From Flammula alnicola (Eukaryota > Basidiomycota > Agaricomycetes > Agaricales > Strophariaceae): 64,000 bases of DNA. Of this stretch, positions 1 to 9,782 are shown piece after piece. How positions within the stretch are numbered: the stretch's first letter is position 1; each line of letters starts with the position of its first letter. The stretch lies in the NCBI GenBank assembly GCA_015499995.1, contig JADNRV010000252.1, positions 1 through 64,000 on the forward strand. Reading direction: 5' to 3'. Under the pieces are notes generated by a model. It was not told where the DNA came from. It did no database searches and saw only the letters and a list, made by a program, of their open reading frames with translations. The translations under genes and the position numbers were made by a program.

Positions 1-759
1 TCAAAATGATAAGGTGTCGCGAGTGAGTAGGATTCTCCTGATGTTTCTCTCCCGTTTACTTAAATCGGATAAAGGACAAATGCCAGGAATACGACATGAT
101 CACTGGGTACGTATCTTTCGCCTTCCAGATATACAGGCACCTGATTCCAGTAGTCCAATGACCAAGCCTTTTTCGGGTGTGTATCAAGGTTCAGCATCTT
201 GGTTATCAGCTCATTGCTTTGCAGATGATAATCTCACGCCGTTTTTCTGGCAATATGCTATTGTGAACCAGAAGGCGGCCAAAGCAGGGCTTACATACGC
301 GGCTACCCATGTGATCCCTTGCAAGAAGAAGACAGGCCAAGCAAATATACCTCATGCCGACACTCTCAACGACGAAACCTATATAAGAGGGCAAAGAGCA
401 AATCCTGGATTTAGTAGCCTGCTTACATCTCTGACGGCAGGTGTATTTTGGGCGGCATGACGGTGCGACTTGGGGATCAGCCAGCCTTGATGGGAAAAGG
501 GCAACTTTTTTTATAAAGAATAATGTACTGAAATGTAATTAACTGTCGGGGGTTAAAGAATGTCTGTTCTTCCTCCCTTAAGCTTGCTGTTCTTCATGTG
601 TCAATCTGCGTTATACATTCCAAGCAAGTCTTCTCGATGTTCCGTTGTGGAGGCTTGCCTAAACGAGATCGGTATTCTCGTTCACCTTTCGGGATTTATG
701 AGGAAAAGGTCAAGAAAAGGTAGCTTCCAAGCCAAAGCTTCCAAGCCAAGTCTTGAACA
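1..759. other. left flank, no recognised gene
   Basis: An open frame on the + strand at 14-460 (148 codons) and a shorter one at 560-778 are present, but neither shows a domain, a splice pattern or a composition I recognise. The second frame simply runs into the LTR at 760. I treat the stretch as intergenic or decayed repeat sequence flanking the retroelement. Confidence 0.4.
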
Positions 760-1253
760 TGTTACGATGTTCAAGTAACAACGTTAAAGATAAGTGTTCT
801 TATCTCTAAGTGATACCTTAATCGTATCTTCAAGCAACTGCTAAGTCAATCGTTCGTACTTAGAGGTTGGACTCGAACCAACTTAAGTATTCGTGAGTTT
901 CGTTATAAGAAGACTTGGCTGTTGCCGTGTATTCTCAAGAACTAGCTAAAGTACATGATAGTAGACTACAGTATTTTATACTAGTTGATGACGCGAACGG
1001 ACCAAGTGTCAAGGTAGCGGAAGCGTACCTAAATGACTCCTCCAGAGTCATAAGAAAGTAGTACAGTAAGCAAAAGGGTAGGCCGATGATAATCATGTCG
1101 TCGGACTAAATATAGTACATACTAAAAGTAGATTCGGAACCGGAAAGGTACTCATAACGGAACGGAATTGTCCAGTACTGCTGGGCTACATTACGAGACA
1201 GACAAGAAGTAGATAAGATAAAGAAAAATGGGACGGGCTGACGAACCGTAACA
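760..1253 (-). repeat. 3' LTR of the gypsy element
   Basis: The 494-bp repeat begins TGTTACG and ends CGTAACA, a perfect 7-bp terminal inverted repeat. It matches 8060-8553 except at about two positions (an A/G near 1095 versus 8395, and a G/A near 1164 versus 8464). On the minus strand it contains a tRNA T-arm-like motif (about 862-882). Confidence 0.93.
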
Positions 1254-1287
1254 TTACCCCCCTGTTATGGTCGAGATTCCAGCTCGA

Positions 1288-2292
1288 CTAGTTCCCGTAC
1301 GGTTCGCCGGAGATGTTGGCCTCTGCTTCTGGATCTAGAGAGTAGTCCCCTTCGAGTTCGATGGGACTGTCGTCGTGGGATGAGTTGCTGGAGGAACTCC
1401 AGCGCGGACAGTCCGACTGGACATGGCCGGGGCGCGCTTCATGGCAGATTCGGCAAATGAAACGGGAGCAATCCTTTTTTACGTGATCGGTGGCTCCACA
1501 GATGAAGCAAATGCGACCGTAGCGTCTAGTCGTAGAGGCGGTGGGATTGCGTGGTCGAACGGGAGCGGTTCGCCTAAGGGTACGGGGGCGCTGGTCCGGG
1601 TTTGAGGAGTTGGATGTTTCAACTGAGATAGGGAATACCCCAAGGCTGGCGTTAGCCCTGTCGACGTGTCTTCTTCTGCGAAGGGAAAATATGGGCTCGA
1701 CGCGGTCAGCGAGTCCGTGCCACATAGCTTGGTCGAACGCATTGAGCGCGATGGTGCGGTGGCGGGCTAGTTCCAGGGTGAGATTGTCGATGGTCTGGTG
1801 GGCATTGTGAATGGCTTCAACGTTGTATTGTAAGTGATAATTTCCAGCAACTGCTTCAATGATTTGATCGAAGTCCCTATCCGAAAGGATTTCCAATCGA
1901 AACTCTTCATAGGTAAGGAGTGGGACATGGGCCGTGGACCAGGGTGCCAGGACGGAACGACCAGTAGGGATTTCGCCGGGCTCCAAAGAACCTTGACGTG
2001 CCTGAGGACCTGGCTCCGCAGAGCGATCGGAGGCGTCAGTGGTGGCTCTAAAGTTTCGGACGGCACGATCTATGGCCGAACGTCGGGAAGCCGGGGTACC
2101 GCGGAGAGTGGGGCGATGGATAGGAATCCGATTTGGGCCGGTGGCGGGAGACGAGGTCGCTGAGGAGATGGTTATCGCAGGGTCAGAGCTGGTAGGGACC
2201 GGGGTGGGAGAAGTCGACCTGACTGGTTCCAACGCGCTAGCTTGAGCGTTGGCATCGACGATCTGTTGGATATATTGAGAGGCCCCAGACAT
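1288..2292 (-). CDS. element-encoded zinc-knuckle protein (ORF after pol)
   Basis: This 334-codon frame lies between pol and the 3' LTR, where an env-like gene would sit in a retrovirus. I start it at the internal ATG at 2292 (MSGASQYIQQ) because the 19 residues upstream look like leader; the frame itself opens at 2349. The N-terminal half is Ser/Pro/Thr-rich and basic. A middle segment (around residues 130-200) is predicted helical. The C-terminal third has two closely spaced zinc knuckles, CFIC..H....C (C-x2-C-x4-H-x4-C) and CRIC......H....C (C-x2-C-x6-H-x4-C), then an acidic Ser-rich tail. Zinc knuckles normally sit in Gag nucleocapsid, so a second knuckle protein downstream of pol is odd. 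It may be a nucleic-acid chaperone or captured gag-like gene. The frame is intact, unlike gag itself. Function is inferred only from the knuckles. Confidence 0.75.
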   Translation of the reverse strand: MSGASQYIQQIVDANAQASALEPVRSTSPTPVPTSSDPAITISSATSSPATGPNRIPIHRPTLRGTPASRRSAIDRAVRNFRATTDASDRSAEPGPQARQGSLEPGEIPTGRSVLAPWSTAHVPLLTYEEFRLEILSDRDFDQIIEAVAGNYHLQYNVEAIHNAHQTIDNLTLELARHRTIALNAFDQAMWHGLADRVEPIFSLRRRRHVDRANASLGVFPISVETSNSSNPDQRPRTLRRTAPVRPRNPTASTTRRYGRICFICGATDHVKKDCSRFICRICHEARPGHVQSDCPRWSSSSNSSHDDSPIELEGDYSLDPEAEANISGEPYGN

Positions 2293-2398
2293 GTCTGAGT
2301 GACTTTGGGAATGGGGTGGCAGGATGGAATTTGTCCTGCTTAAATACAATTTTTGTACGCTATGGAATCCCTTTCAACGGCTCCAGTGATCCTCTGAC

Positions 2399-2917
2399 TC
2401 ATTTAGTGTGCTGCCGGAATGACTTGGTTAGGTCTTCAAATGACTTGGTTAACTTGCGAAGTGATGACAGGATCGGTTCTGACCGAGCCTTCTTGATAAT
2501 CGTTCGCCCAAAGGCCATCGGGGTCGGGTCTTCTTGGGTCGGGGTGATAGAGAATCGGGATGCGGGTTCGGGGGAGAGGGAAAGCGTTGGAGCATTCTGA
2601 GTCAGAATGACTTGGGCAGGAGCATCGGGGGTTTCTTTGATGACTCGCCATAGGGGAGGGACGTCTTCTGGGCTGATTGGTATTTTCCCGATGCGTTCTT
2701 CTTTCATGTATTCTTCTAACTCCTCTCTGCGCCATTCTAACCGGCGGCGGATTTCTTGGAGGTTTTGGATTGCGATGGTGCCATCATCATGAGGGATATT
2801 GATTGGTTTCCATTCTGTGAACAGCGAAGGACACCGGGGAGAGTGGTAAGGTAATTCTGGGAAGAGGTCTTCGAATTCGGAAGGTGGGACCCAAGTATAG
2901 AAGGTGATAGGCGCCAT
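2399..2917 (-). CDS. element-encoded hypothetical protein after pol
   Basis: A 172-codon intact frame starting 6 bp after the pol stop (pol ends 2924) and ending about 107 bp before the zinc-knuckle ORF, so probably on the same transcript. The N-terminus is acidic/aromatic, followed by a charged helix rich in Arg and Glu (around residues 50-80), a Pro/Ser/Thr linker and a basic C-terminus with repeated K-S-F segments. I recognise no domain. The intact frame and position inside a recently inserted element suggest it is translated and belongs to the element rather than to the host. Confidence 0.6.
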   Translation of the reverse strand: MAPITFYTWVPPSEFEDLFPELPYHSPRCPSLFTEWKPINIPHDDGTIAIQNLQEIRRRLEWRREELEEYMKEERIGKIPISPEDVPPLWRVIKETPDAPAQVILTQNAPTLSLSPEPASRFSITPTQEDPTPMAFGRTIIKKARSEPILSSLRKLTKSFEDLTKSFRQHTK

Positions 2918-2923
2918 TTTGGG

Positions 2924-5900
2924 TTAATCGTTGTGAGTGATGTGCAGGCGCTGTTGATAGTCGTGCAGGATATCCTGTGCATTGTCAAAAGATGACTCAG
3001 GTTCCCACGTGGCTTCGGTGATCGGATATCCGATCCATTTCACAAGGTATCTGTAGTGATTGTTCCGGAACCGTCGGTGGTTAATAATAGATTCCACTTC
3101 ATACTCGTGTTCTCCTCCTACGTCGTCTGGTGGCGGTCTGGTGAAGTTGGGACCGTGTACGTCGTTTTCTTCATAAGGCATGAGTAGGGTGGCGTGGAAG
3201 ACATCGTGGATTCGCCAGGTGGATGGGAGCTCTAGCCTATACGTTACTGGTCCTAGGACGTCTTTGATCGGGAACGGTCCTTCGCGTCTAGGTGCCATTT
3301 TCTTGTTGTAGCGCGTTTTCAGGTTTCGGGAATCTAGCCATACCAGTTGTCCTTGTTTAAATGGTTTAAAGTTTGATCGAATCCGTTCCGTGATCCTGGC
3401 CCTAGCGAGTTCGTGAGCCGCTAGAGCTTCGTTTCGATCCTTGTCAAGCTGACGGAGCCTTTCTTCTACATCTGGGAAGTCGGTATGTTCGAAGGAAGTG
3501 GGTATAGGCACGGGGGAGTAACCCAAGGATAGCTCGAAAGGAGTCTTCTGTCGGTCTGCGTGTCTTCGATTGTTGTGGGTGAATTCCAGAATTCCGATGT
3601 TTTTCTTCCAAGTGGTTGGATTGGATGAACAGTAGATTGAAAAGTAGGCTTCAATTTCCTGATTAAACCTTTCTGTAGAGCCGTCTGTCTGAGGATGGAA
3701 GGCTGTAGACAATTTGGACTTTATTCCAAGTAGCTTCAGGAGTTCCTGGAAGGCTTTCGCAGCGAATCGGGGGTCTCTATCAGAGGTAATTGCGTCGGGG
3801 AGTCCATATCTTTTGTAAAGGTTGTCCAATAAGAGTTGACCGGTGCCTTCATGATCGATCGAAATTGAGCAGGGTATAGCAATCACCCCCTTCGTAGACT
3901 TATAGTCGACCACGACTAATAATGCATTGCATCCGTCCACCGGAGGTAAATCCGTGATAAAGTCCATTGACGGTTCTGCCCAAGGTCTGTTCGAGTTTTG
4001 TCCTTCCGCAGGGAGTAGAGCCGGTTTCGAGGGCGTCCTGTTGATTTTGAATTGTTGGCAGGGTCCGCATCCTCTGACATAATTTTTGACGAATGTCCTA
4101 AGTCCTGGCCACCAATAGTGTTGTCTGACTGCATTGAATGTTTCCAATTCTCCTGGGTGTCCTGCCGTGGGAGAGTCGTGATAGCGTTTTAGAATGTCGC
4201 GCCTGAGTGATAGATCGTTCGGAATATAGTTTTTTCCTTTGTAGAAGAGTAATTTCTTGTCGTCTTTGTATTCCATTGTCCAGTCTTGCAGTTCTCTTCG
4301 AGCTTCTGCTGGTCCGAGTTCGAGCAGCAATTTGACAGCTTTGCTGGCTTCGTCGTCGAGGTTATCGGTTTGCATGATTTTATCTTGCAGTTCGACGTCG
4401 ATAAGTCGAATAAACATGTCATTTGGCAGAAGGGTGACGTCTTCATTGTCGTTGTCATCGTCTGGTACATGGTCTGGTCTTCTAGATAATGCATCGGCTT
4501 GTACCATCTTGGTGCCGGCCTGATGAACGAGTTTGATGTCGTATTCCGACAGTAATAACGACCATCGTGCTTGTCTTCGGTTCAATCGCTGTGCCGAGCG
4601 GAAGTAGGTGAGATTCTTATGGTCGGAGAGTACGGTCGTCGTATGCGGTGATCCTTGGATATAATGTCTCCAGTCCTGCAGGGCTCTGATAATCGCCAGC
4701 AATTCTCGATCATAAATTTCATAGTTTCGTTCCGCTGGGGAGAAGGTCTTCGACAGGAATGCGCAAGGATGTCTGGCACCGTTTACATCTAGCTGGGAGA
4801 GCACCGCGCCCGAGGCATATTTTGAAGCATCACATTCAATTTGGAAGGGTTTCGTCGGATCAGGCATCAAAAGTACTGGTTCTTCCGTGAATTTAGCCTT
4901 GAGCGTGTCGAAGGCGGTTTGCGCTGCTTCGGTCCATTCGAATCTTTGGTCCTTTTTCAGAAGTTCGTTTAGCGCTCTCGCTATTTCTGAATAGGCTCGG
5001 ATAAAGCGCCGGTAGAAGTTGCCGAAACCAAGAAATGATCGGACTTGTTTCAGGGTTTGCGGAACTGGCCATTCCGCAATTCCTTTCAATTTCGCAGGGT
5101 CCATGCTGATCCGGCCTTCTTCGATAATCATTCCGAGCCATTCTATTTTTGTCTGTTTGAATAGACACTTTTCGGGCTTTAGGAATAGGTCGTTGTCTCG
5201 GAGTCTTTGCAGGACTCGTTTAGTGTATCCCTTTAGTTTCTCTCTGCTGCTAGAGAAGAGGAAGATGTCGTCCATATAGATTATGATCCAGTGTTCGTCC
5301 AGAGTTTCGTCCGTCATATCCTTGAAAATGTCGTCCATCATCGCTTGGAAGGTTGCTGGTGAGTTGCGCATGCCGAAGAACATGACCATAGGTTCGAAAA
5401 GCCCTTTGTTGGTCTTGAAGGCAGCTTTCCATTGGTCTCCGTCTCTGATTCTGACGTTGTTGTACCCCCATCGGATGTCAAGCTTAGTGAAGTACTTGGC
5501 TCCTTTCAGTTTGTCCATTAGTTCGGGGATGAGGGGCAACGGGTAAGCGTTCGGGATCGTCCATTCGTTCAGGAAGCGATAGTCCTGGCAGGGTCTGAGA
5601 TCACCATCCTTCTTGTTGGTATAGAAGAAGGGAGAGGCCATCGGGGATTTTGAGGGTCGAATGTATCCTTTGTCCAGGTTCTCCGTCAAGAATTCTCCAA
5701 GTTTCTTTTCTTCTGTCGGAGAAAGCGCGTAGGTTTTGAAGGACTTGGGTACAAATCCTTCTTTCATCTCGATCTTGTGATCCCATGGTCTTGACTCAGG
5801 GAATCGGGAGGCAGCTTTCTTGTCGAATAGATCCATGTATTCACGGTATTCTTGGGGAATCATTTCTTCCAAGGTCTTCTTCGGGGCGACTTCTTTCTCT

Positions 5901-6226
5901 GCGAAGGCAAAGGTTTGGGCTGCCGTGGTCTTGGCATTGATCCAGGTTTCCTCTGCTTCTGAAGTGAGTTCTCCGTTGATATAAGATATCAACAGATCGG
6001 CCGTCGGGTCGATTTCTTCAGTCTCGACAGTCCTCTTCATTGTGGGAGTATACTCTTCACAAGTGGGGCTCCTGTCGGATCTTAGTGCCGGTTCTGTTTC
6101 GTTTTCCGTTTCCAGTTTCTGTACTCGAGCATCGTCCCAGTGATCTCGCCAAGCCAGGGTTCCTGATCGCCAGTCAATATCGGGGTTTAGATCTTCCAGC
6201 CAAGGATATCCTAAGATGATTGATTG
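2924..6226 (-). CDS. pol: gypsy Pol: RT, RNase H, integrase, chromodomain
   Basis: From the internal ATG at 6040 the frame runs 1038 codons without a stop. The same frame is open upstream to about 6226, where the end of the protease (GYPWL motif) is read. Reverse transcriptase occupies roughly residues 110-290 with the catalytic YMDD at about 255-258. RNase H follows (about 390-510, starting with the DAS catalytic segment). Integrase has the HHCC zinc domain (about 650-700) and the D-D-E core, the first Asp in the SMDF segment and the second in TSDRDPRF, with Glu in GSTERFNQ. A chromodomain (about 970-1030, ending in W-E-P-E) closes the protein and may direct insertion to chromatin marks. All catalytic motifs are present, so this segment looks functional even though gag and protease are frame-shifted. 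It must be expressed by frameshift from the protease frame. Confidence 0.93.
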   Translation of the reverse strand, partial: QSIILGYPWLEDLNPDIDWRSGTLAWRDHWDDARVQKLETENETEPALRSDRSPTCEEYTPTMKRTVETEEIDPTADLLISYINGELTSEAEETWINAKTTAAQTFAFAEKEVAPKKTLEEMIPQEYREYMDLFDKKAASRFPESRPWDHKIEMKEGFVPKSFKTYALSPTEEKKLGEFLTENLDKGYIRPSKSPMASPFFYTNKKDGDLRPCQDYRFLNEWTIPNAYPLPLIPELMDKLKGAKYFTKLDIRWGYNNVRIRDGDQWKAAFKTNKGLFEPMVMFFGMRNSPATFQAMMDDIFKDMTDETLDEHWIIIYMDDIFLFSSSREKLKGYTKRVLQRLRDNDLFLKPEKCLFKQTKIEWLGMIIEEGRISMDPAKLKGIAEWPVPQTLKQVRSFLGFGNFYRRFIRAYSEIARALNELLKKDQRFEWTEAAQTAFDTLKAKFTEEPVLLMPDPTKPFQIECDASKYASGAVLSQLDVNGARHPCAFLSKTFSPAERNYEIYDRELLAIIRALQDWRHYIQGSPHTTTVLSDHKNLTYFRSAQRLNRRQARWSLLLSEYDIKLVHQAGTKMVQADALSRRPDHVPDDDNDNEDVTLLPNDMFIRLIDVELQDKIMQTDNLDDEASKAVKLLLELGPAEARRELQDWTMEYKDDKKLLFYKGKNYIPNDLSLRRDILKRYHDSPTAGHPGELETFNAVRQHYWWPGLRTFVKNYVRGCGPCQQFKINRTPSKPALLPAEGQNSNRPWAEPSMDFITDLPPVDGCNALLVVVDYKSTKGVIAIPCSISIDHEGTGQLLLDNLYKRYGLPDAITSDRDPRFAAKAFQELLKLLGIKSKLSTAFHPQTDGSTERFNQEIEAYFSIYCSSNPTTWKKNIGILEFTHNNRRHADRQKTPFELSLGYSPVPIPTSFEHTDFPDVEERLRQLDKDRNEALAAHELARARITERIRSNFKPFKQGQLVWLDSRNLKTRYNKKMAPRREGPFPIKDVLGPVTYRLELPSTWRIHDVFHATLLMPYEENDVHGPNFTRPPPDDVGGEHEYEVESIINHRRFRNNHYRYLVKWIGYPITEATWEPESSFDNAQDILHDYQQRLHITHND

Positions 6227-6585
6227 TTTGCCAGGCCGGTAATCAAGAATTTGGTCAGGGTGGTTCTTCCGTTCAGGGTCAGGTGCATTATGACGTAGTG
6301 AGTAATGGTCCCTTTCTTGTTGTAAGTCCCGTCCACGTTTTTTGCTTTGATCGGAGTGAGTAGTCGTCGGGGTCGTAGTTCGTGTTCCTTTGCAAAGTTT
6401 TGGTCCATAAAAGTTCCTGCTGCTCCGGAGTCCAGCAGGGCCGAGGTTTCAACGGTTTCTTCTCGCGTATTTTCACTCGAAAGAGAACAAGGTAAAAGCA
6501 TAGTCTTATTCTCTATTTCGGCTACTAATACAGATTGAACGAGAACATAGGAGGCTACGCACGTTGTATCGTACCCCCTAATCAA
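6211..6585 (-). CDS. retroelement aspartic protease, frame-shifted into pol
   Basis: The frame encodes the retropepsin with the catalytic LLDSGAAGTF motif near residue 51 of the segment. It overlaps the end of gag at 6582 and is entered by a -1 shift in a run of five T. About 110 residues in, the reading continues in the pol frame (GYPWL region), again a -1 shift. The simplest explanation is one missing G in a GG run near 6231. A truncated protease would result if the base is really absent. The usual arrangement in this family is a continuous protease-RT frame, so this second shift is abnormal. Confidence 0.8.
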   Translation of the reverse strand: MIRGYDTTCVASYVLVQSVLVAEIENKTMLLPCSLSSENTREETVETSALLDSGAAGTFMDQNFAKEHELRPRRLLTPIKAKNVDGTYNKKGTITHYVIMHLTLNGRTTLTKFLITGLANNQSS

Positions 6586-7905
6586 AAATCCTTTCCTAAG
6601 TCATCCAAACAGTCAGTTCTTTCGGTTTCGTCCAGTTCTTCGATAAGTGCGCGGATGTGCGCGCCCGTTTCTCGTCCAGTCATTTTCTTTTTGGCTGGTG
6701 GGTTCGGGTTTTCCAATTCGGGTTCGGGTTCGAGTTCGTTCTCCAGGGCTTGTTCGCGTTCGCGTTCGTGTTCGTTCTTCGTTTCGGGCAGTCTCGAGCC
6801 AGATGTCCAGTCTGCTCGCAGATAAAGCAAGCTCCTCGGCGGAGCAGGTCGTTTCGTTTCTCTACAGACATGGCATCGATGTCCATAGCGTCTGGGTCTC
6901 GGGGCTTGTAGGAGAATGGTCTTCTTTCAGGTCGTTCGGGTTTCGGGTGGAAGGTTGCCCTTCGTATCTCGCAGAAATCGTCCTAGAGATATTGGCGGCG
7001 GTGTCTCGCTTCTTGGCTGCATCATACCATCCTTGGAGAGTTGTGGGAGGTGTGTCGCTAGTCATGATTGCTTCTCTCAACTTCTTTCCGATTGATCTTC
7101 GGAACAGATCAATCAGGGCCAGTGGATCGGTAATGCCTGATTTCATGATGAGGATCTTGAAGTCGTTGATGTGCTCGTCCATCGTCTTCTTCCCCTGTCT
7201 GATGTCGTAGAGTTTTCCTAAGGCATTTCCTTGCGAGTCGGTAATGGCGTAGTCGACGTCAATCTGAGTTTTGAAGGCGTCCCAGGTTCCTAGATTTAAA
7301 TGGGTTGGAACCGTAGCGGTGGCTGCTACCATATGAGAGTCATAGAATTGCTCTGCCCAGGCTGCAGCAGCTCCTTCGGTCATAAAGGAGAGAGCGAATC
7401 CTATTTTCTTCTCATCGGTGTCGTAGACAGCACTGTTGATCTTGAGGTAGAGGAGTACTGATTTCATCCATGGTGTATATTTTTCAATATCGCCATTGAA
7501 ATTCTGGGGACGGTTCAGGTTTATTTCCTTCGCTGGTGCTGCCATTGGTACAGTGGTCTGTTGTCCTGGTGGTCCTGGCGGTGGAGGTGGAGGTGGAGGT
7601 GGACCTCTCGGGGGTTGTCGTCCCGGGGGAGGTGAGAGTTCCTCTGAAGAACTAGGAGGGTCAGGGGGAGGTGCAGAGCTTTCGCTAGTACCTTGAGGAA
7701 AGTCGTTTCGATCGTCGAAGATAGAAGGGAACTGAACGGGGGTCCTTTCTCCTGAAGGGGTCTGTGTAGGAGTGAGAGGGCGTCCTTGTTCTTCGAGGGT
7801 TTCGGAGAGTTGCCGGGAAGAGGTGCTAGGGGTGGACGGTTCGGGTGTGGGTTCTACTGGGATCTGTTCTCGAGTGGAGGATCGAGTGATCCGGGTTCTA
7901 GCCAA
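6582..7905 (-). pseudogene. gag: gypsy gag (capsid plus nucleocapsid), two frameshifts
   Basis: The first frame (7905-6862) starts with a Pro/Ser-rich N-terminus and a run of prolines, then the retrotransposon capsid fold (around residues 130-270, with the Ala/Trp-rich GAAAAWAEQF segment). The zinc knuckle CFIC....H....C is in the next frame (near 6820), and the helical C-terminal tail in a third (stop at 6582). Both changes are -1 shifts, near 6921-6925 (AAA run) and near 6708-6712 (AAAA run). Adding one base to each run would make the protein continuous. So this is either a decaying copy or a pair of homopolymer consensus errors; the near-identical LTRs favour the latter. Confidence 0.8.
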
Positions 7906-8059
7906 GGAAGATGCAGTCGGCCTGTTTAGAGAGCTCTTCGGAGGCGTTTCGTCTCTTCGGACTCCGGGGAGTCCTTAGTTCGGTTCGGGTTTCGTTTTTG
8001 TTCGGTGGAGTGTCCCAAGTGCTGAATAGCAAGTGGAGGTTTTGAGGAGCTAGTTCTTT

Positions 8060-8553
8060 TGTTACGATGTTCAAGTAACAACGTTAAAGATAAGTGTTCT
8101 TATCTCTAAGTGATACCTTAATCGTATCTTCAAGCAACTGCTAAGTCAATCGTTCGTACTTAGAGGTTGGACTCGAACCAACTTAAGTATTCGTGAGTTT
8201 CGTTATAAGAAGACTTGGCTGTTGCCGTGTATTCTCAAGAACTAGCTAAAGTACATGATAGTAGACTACAGTATTTTATACTAGTTGATGACGCGAACGG
8301 ACCAAGTGTCAAGGTAGCGGAAGCGTACCTAAATGACTCCTCCAGAGTCATAAGAAAGTAGTACAGTAAGCAAAAGGGTAGGCCGATGATAATCGTGTCG
8401 TCGGACTAAATATAGTACATACTAAAAGTAGATTCGGAACCGGAAAGGTACTCATAACGGAACAGAATTGTCCAGTACTGCTGGGCTACATTACGAGACA
8501 GACAAGAAGTAGATAAGATAAAGAAAAATGGGACGGGCTGACGAACCGTAACA
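8060..8553 (-). repeat. 5' LTR of the gypsy element
   Basis: This is the direct-repeat partner of 760-1253, same length and termini. Being the 5' LTR of a minus-strand element, it should carry the promoter and drive transcription leftwards into gag. Confidence 0.93.
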
Positions 8554-9080
8554 TTACACTCTGACCATCTGTTACGACTCTTTTACGTAAGTAAAAGGGA
8601 GTTCTTTTAATCTACAGCTACCCACAAAAAAACAGATTTGCAGCGACCTTGTTGGTCCCCTATCTTTGATGGCATCACATTTGTAAGCATTGTCATGCTG
8701 TTCATCCCTTATCTTTGATGGCATCAGATTTGTAAGCTCCAGCCGCATGTTCGTGATTTAAAAATAGCTGTACAGCAGCCAGCTTTCAACCTTCTGGGCA
8801 GTACAGATTGGCGTTTATTAAGTTACATATCTGTATTCTACTTGTTTTTCTGAATGGAATGGTACTGCTTTTATATGCAAGCAAGGGGAAAGGACGGATG
8901 GATAGTTATTGAGTAATTGGACGACACGGCTATTTTTTGTTCCGGCAGTGATGGCAGCGGACTCCCGAGGCATAGAATTAGTGTTTATATAAGCATGGCG
9001 CAGATGAAGCTAACAAATCTTCGCGTTCAAAATCCACATGCATAGTAAGTAGGTAATAGACTCATGTTTATAGCTTTGCA
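8554..9080. other. intergenic between LTR and foldback element
   Basis: No gene is seen. A roughly 32-bp direct repeat with the core TATCTTTGATGGCATCA occurs twice, at about 8657-8688 and 8706-8737, differing at two positions. The rest is AT-rich sequence. Confidence 0.5.
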
Positions 9081-9370
9081 TGGCAGTACGACTCTTTTCC
9101 TTTTTTGATATTTTTATTTTTTATTTTTATTCTTTATATAAGTTGTAATTTTACTGATAGTGTGTCTACTTGAATCAATATTATATTATACCTCGTCTGT
9201 GGTGAGGTATCTCTAAGTAATACGGTAATTTTGGTATAGTCTCACTTGCTTCGATCACGGTACACTTGAGAACGCCTGTACATTGTGGGTATTGCATCAT
9301 GGGATCCACAGGCAAGGGTGTTGGTCAATAATGCCAAATAATGCTCTATTTGGTGTTGGGGGGGCTTAGC

Positions 9371-9414
9371 AGTGTTTATGTCAGCACTTCGTTCGAAGTG
9401 CTGACATAAACACT
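9371..9414. repeat. perfect 21-bp hairpin inside left foldback arm
   Basis: AGTGTTTATGTCAGCACTTCG at 9371-9391 pairs perfectly with 9394-9414 across a 2-nt spacer. The same structure recurs inverted in the right arm near 10887-10930. It resembles two transposon ends abutting each other. Confidence 0.85.
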
Positions 9415-9491
9415 CAAATTTAAATCTATTATTTTAATTAAATAATTTAAGTCATGTGATTTAATATGTGAGACAGAGAGGAGCATCGAGG

Positions 9492-9520
9492 ATCTCGAAG
9501 CCTTCTGAAGGCTTCGAGAT
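9492..9520. repeat. 14-bp hairpin with 1-nt loop in foldback arm
   Basis: ATCTCGAAGCCTTC at 9492-9505 pairs with 9507-9520. It is mirrored in the right arm near 10781-10809. Confidence 0.85.
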
Positions 9521-9591
9521 GGCGGGAATGATCATTAGTCTATTATTAGATGCTACATATTGGGTGATATCCACATTTTTCAGGCCAAATT

Positions 9592-9782
9592 TTGGCCTGA
9601 AGGATCGGCCTGAAACCCTATATAAACCACACAAGAAACTGAGAAACAGCCAGGTACTTTCTACATAGTTGTTTATGTAAGCACTTTATTGAACATAGAA
9701 AGACTATAATGAACTATACTATGAAATAGATGAGGTCTTGTGTGGTTTATATAGGGTTTCAGGCCGATCCTTCAGGCCAAAA
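9592..9782. repeat. inner inverted repeat, 47-bp arms
   Basis: Sequence 9592-9638 (from TTTTGGCCTGAAGG through the TATATAAACC segment) is the reverse complement of 9735-9782, with about 95 bp between. It begins where the outer left arm ends, suggesting nesting of one palindromic element in another. Confidence 0.75.

Larger units (their letters stand above)
760..8553 (-). mobile_element. Ty3/gypsy chromovirus LTR retrotransposon
   Basis: This is a complete LTR retrotransposon read on the minus strand: 5' LTR at 8060-8553, gag, protease, reverse transcriptase-RNase H-integrase-chromodomain, two further open frames, and the 3' LTR at 760-1253. The chromodomain at the end of integrase places it with the chromoviruses. 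A purine tract with six Gs sits immediately before the 3' LTR (about 1258-1263), as expected for a polypurine tract. No TGG-type primer binding site is evident next to the 5' LTR, so priming may be unusual. The five bases flanking each side (GAACA left, TTACA right) share only three letters, so a target-site duplication is not clear. The LTRs are about 99.6% identical, so insertion is recent. Internal frames are nevertheless interrupted by single-base shifts (see gag and protease). Confidence 0.93.

Noticed and set aside
6582..6592. T5 run at the gag-protease junction as proven programmed frameshift
   Set aside because: A -1 shift is needed there and normal for the family, but the run does not fit the standard slippery heptamer, so I only note it.
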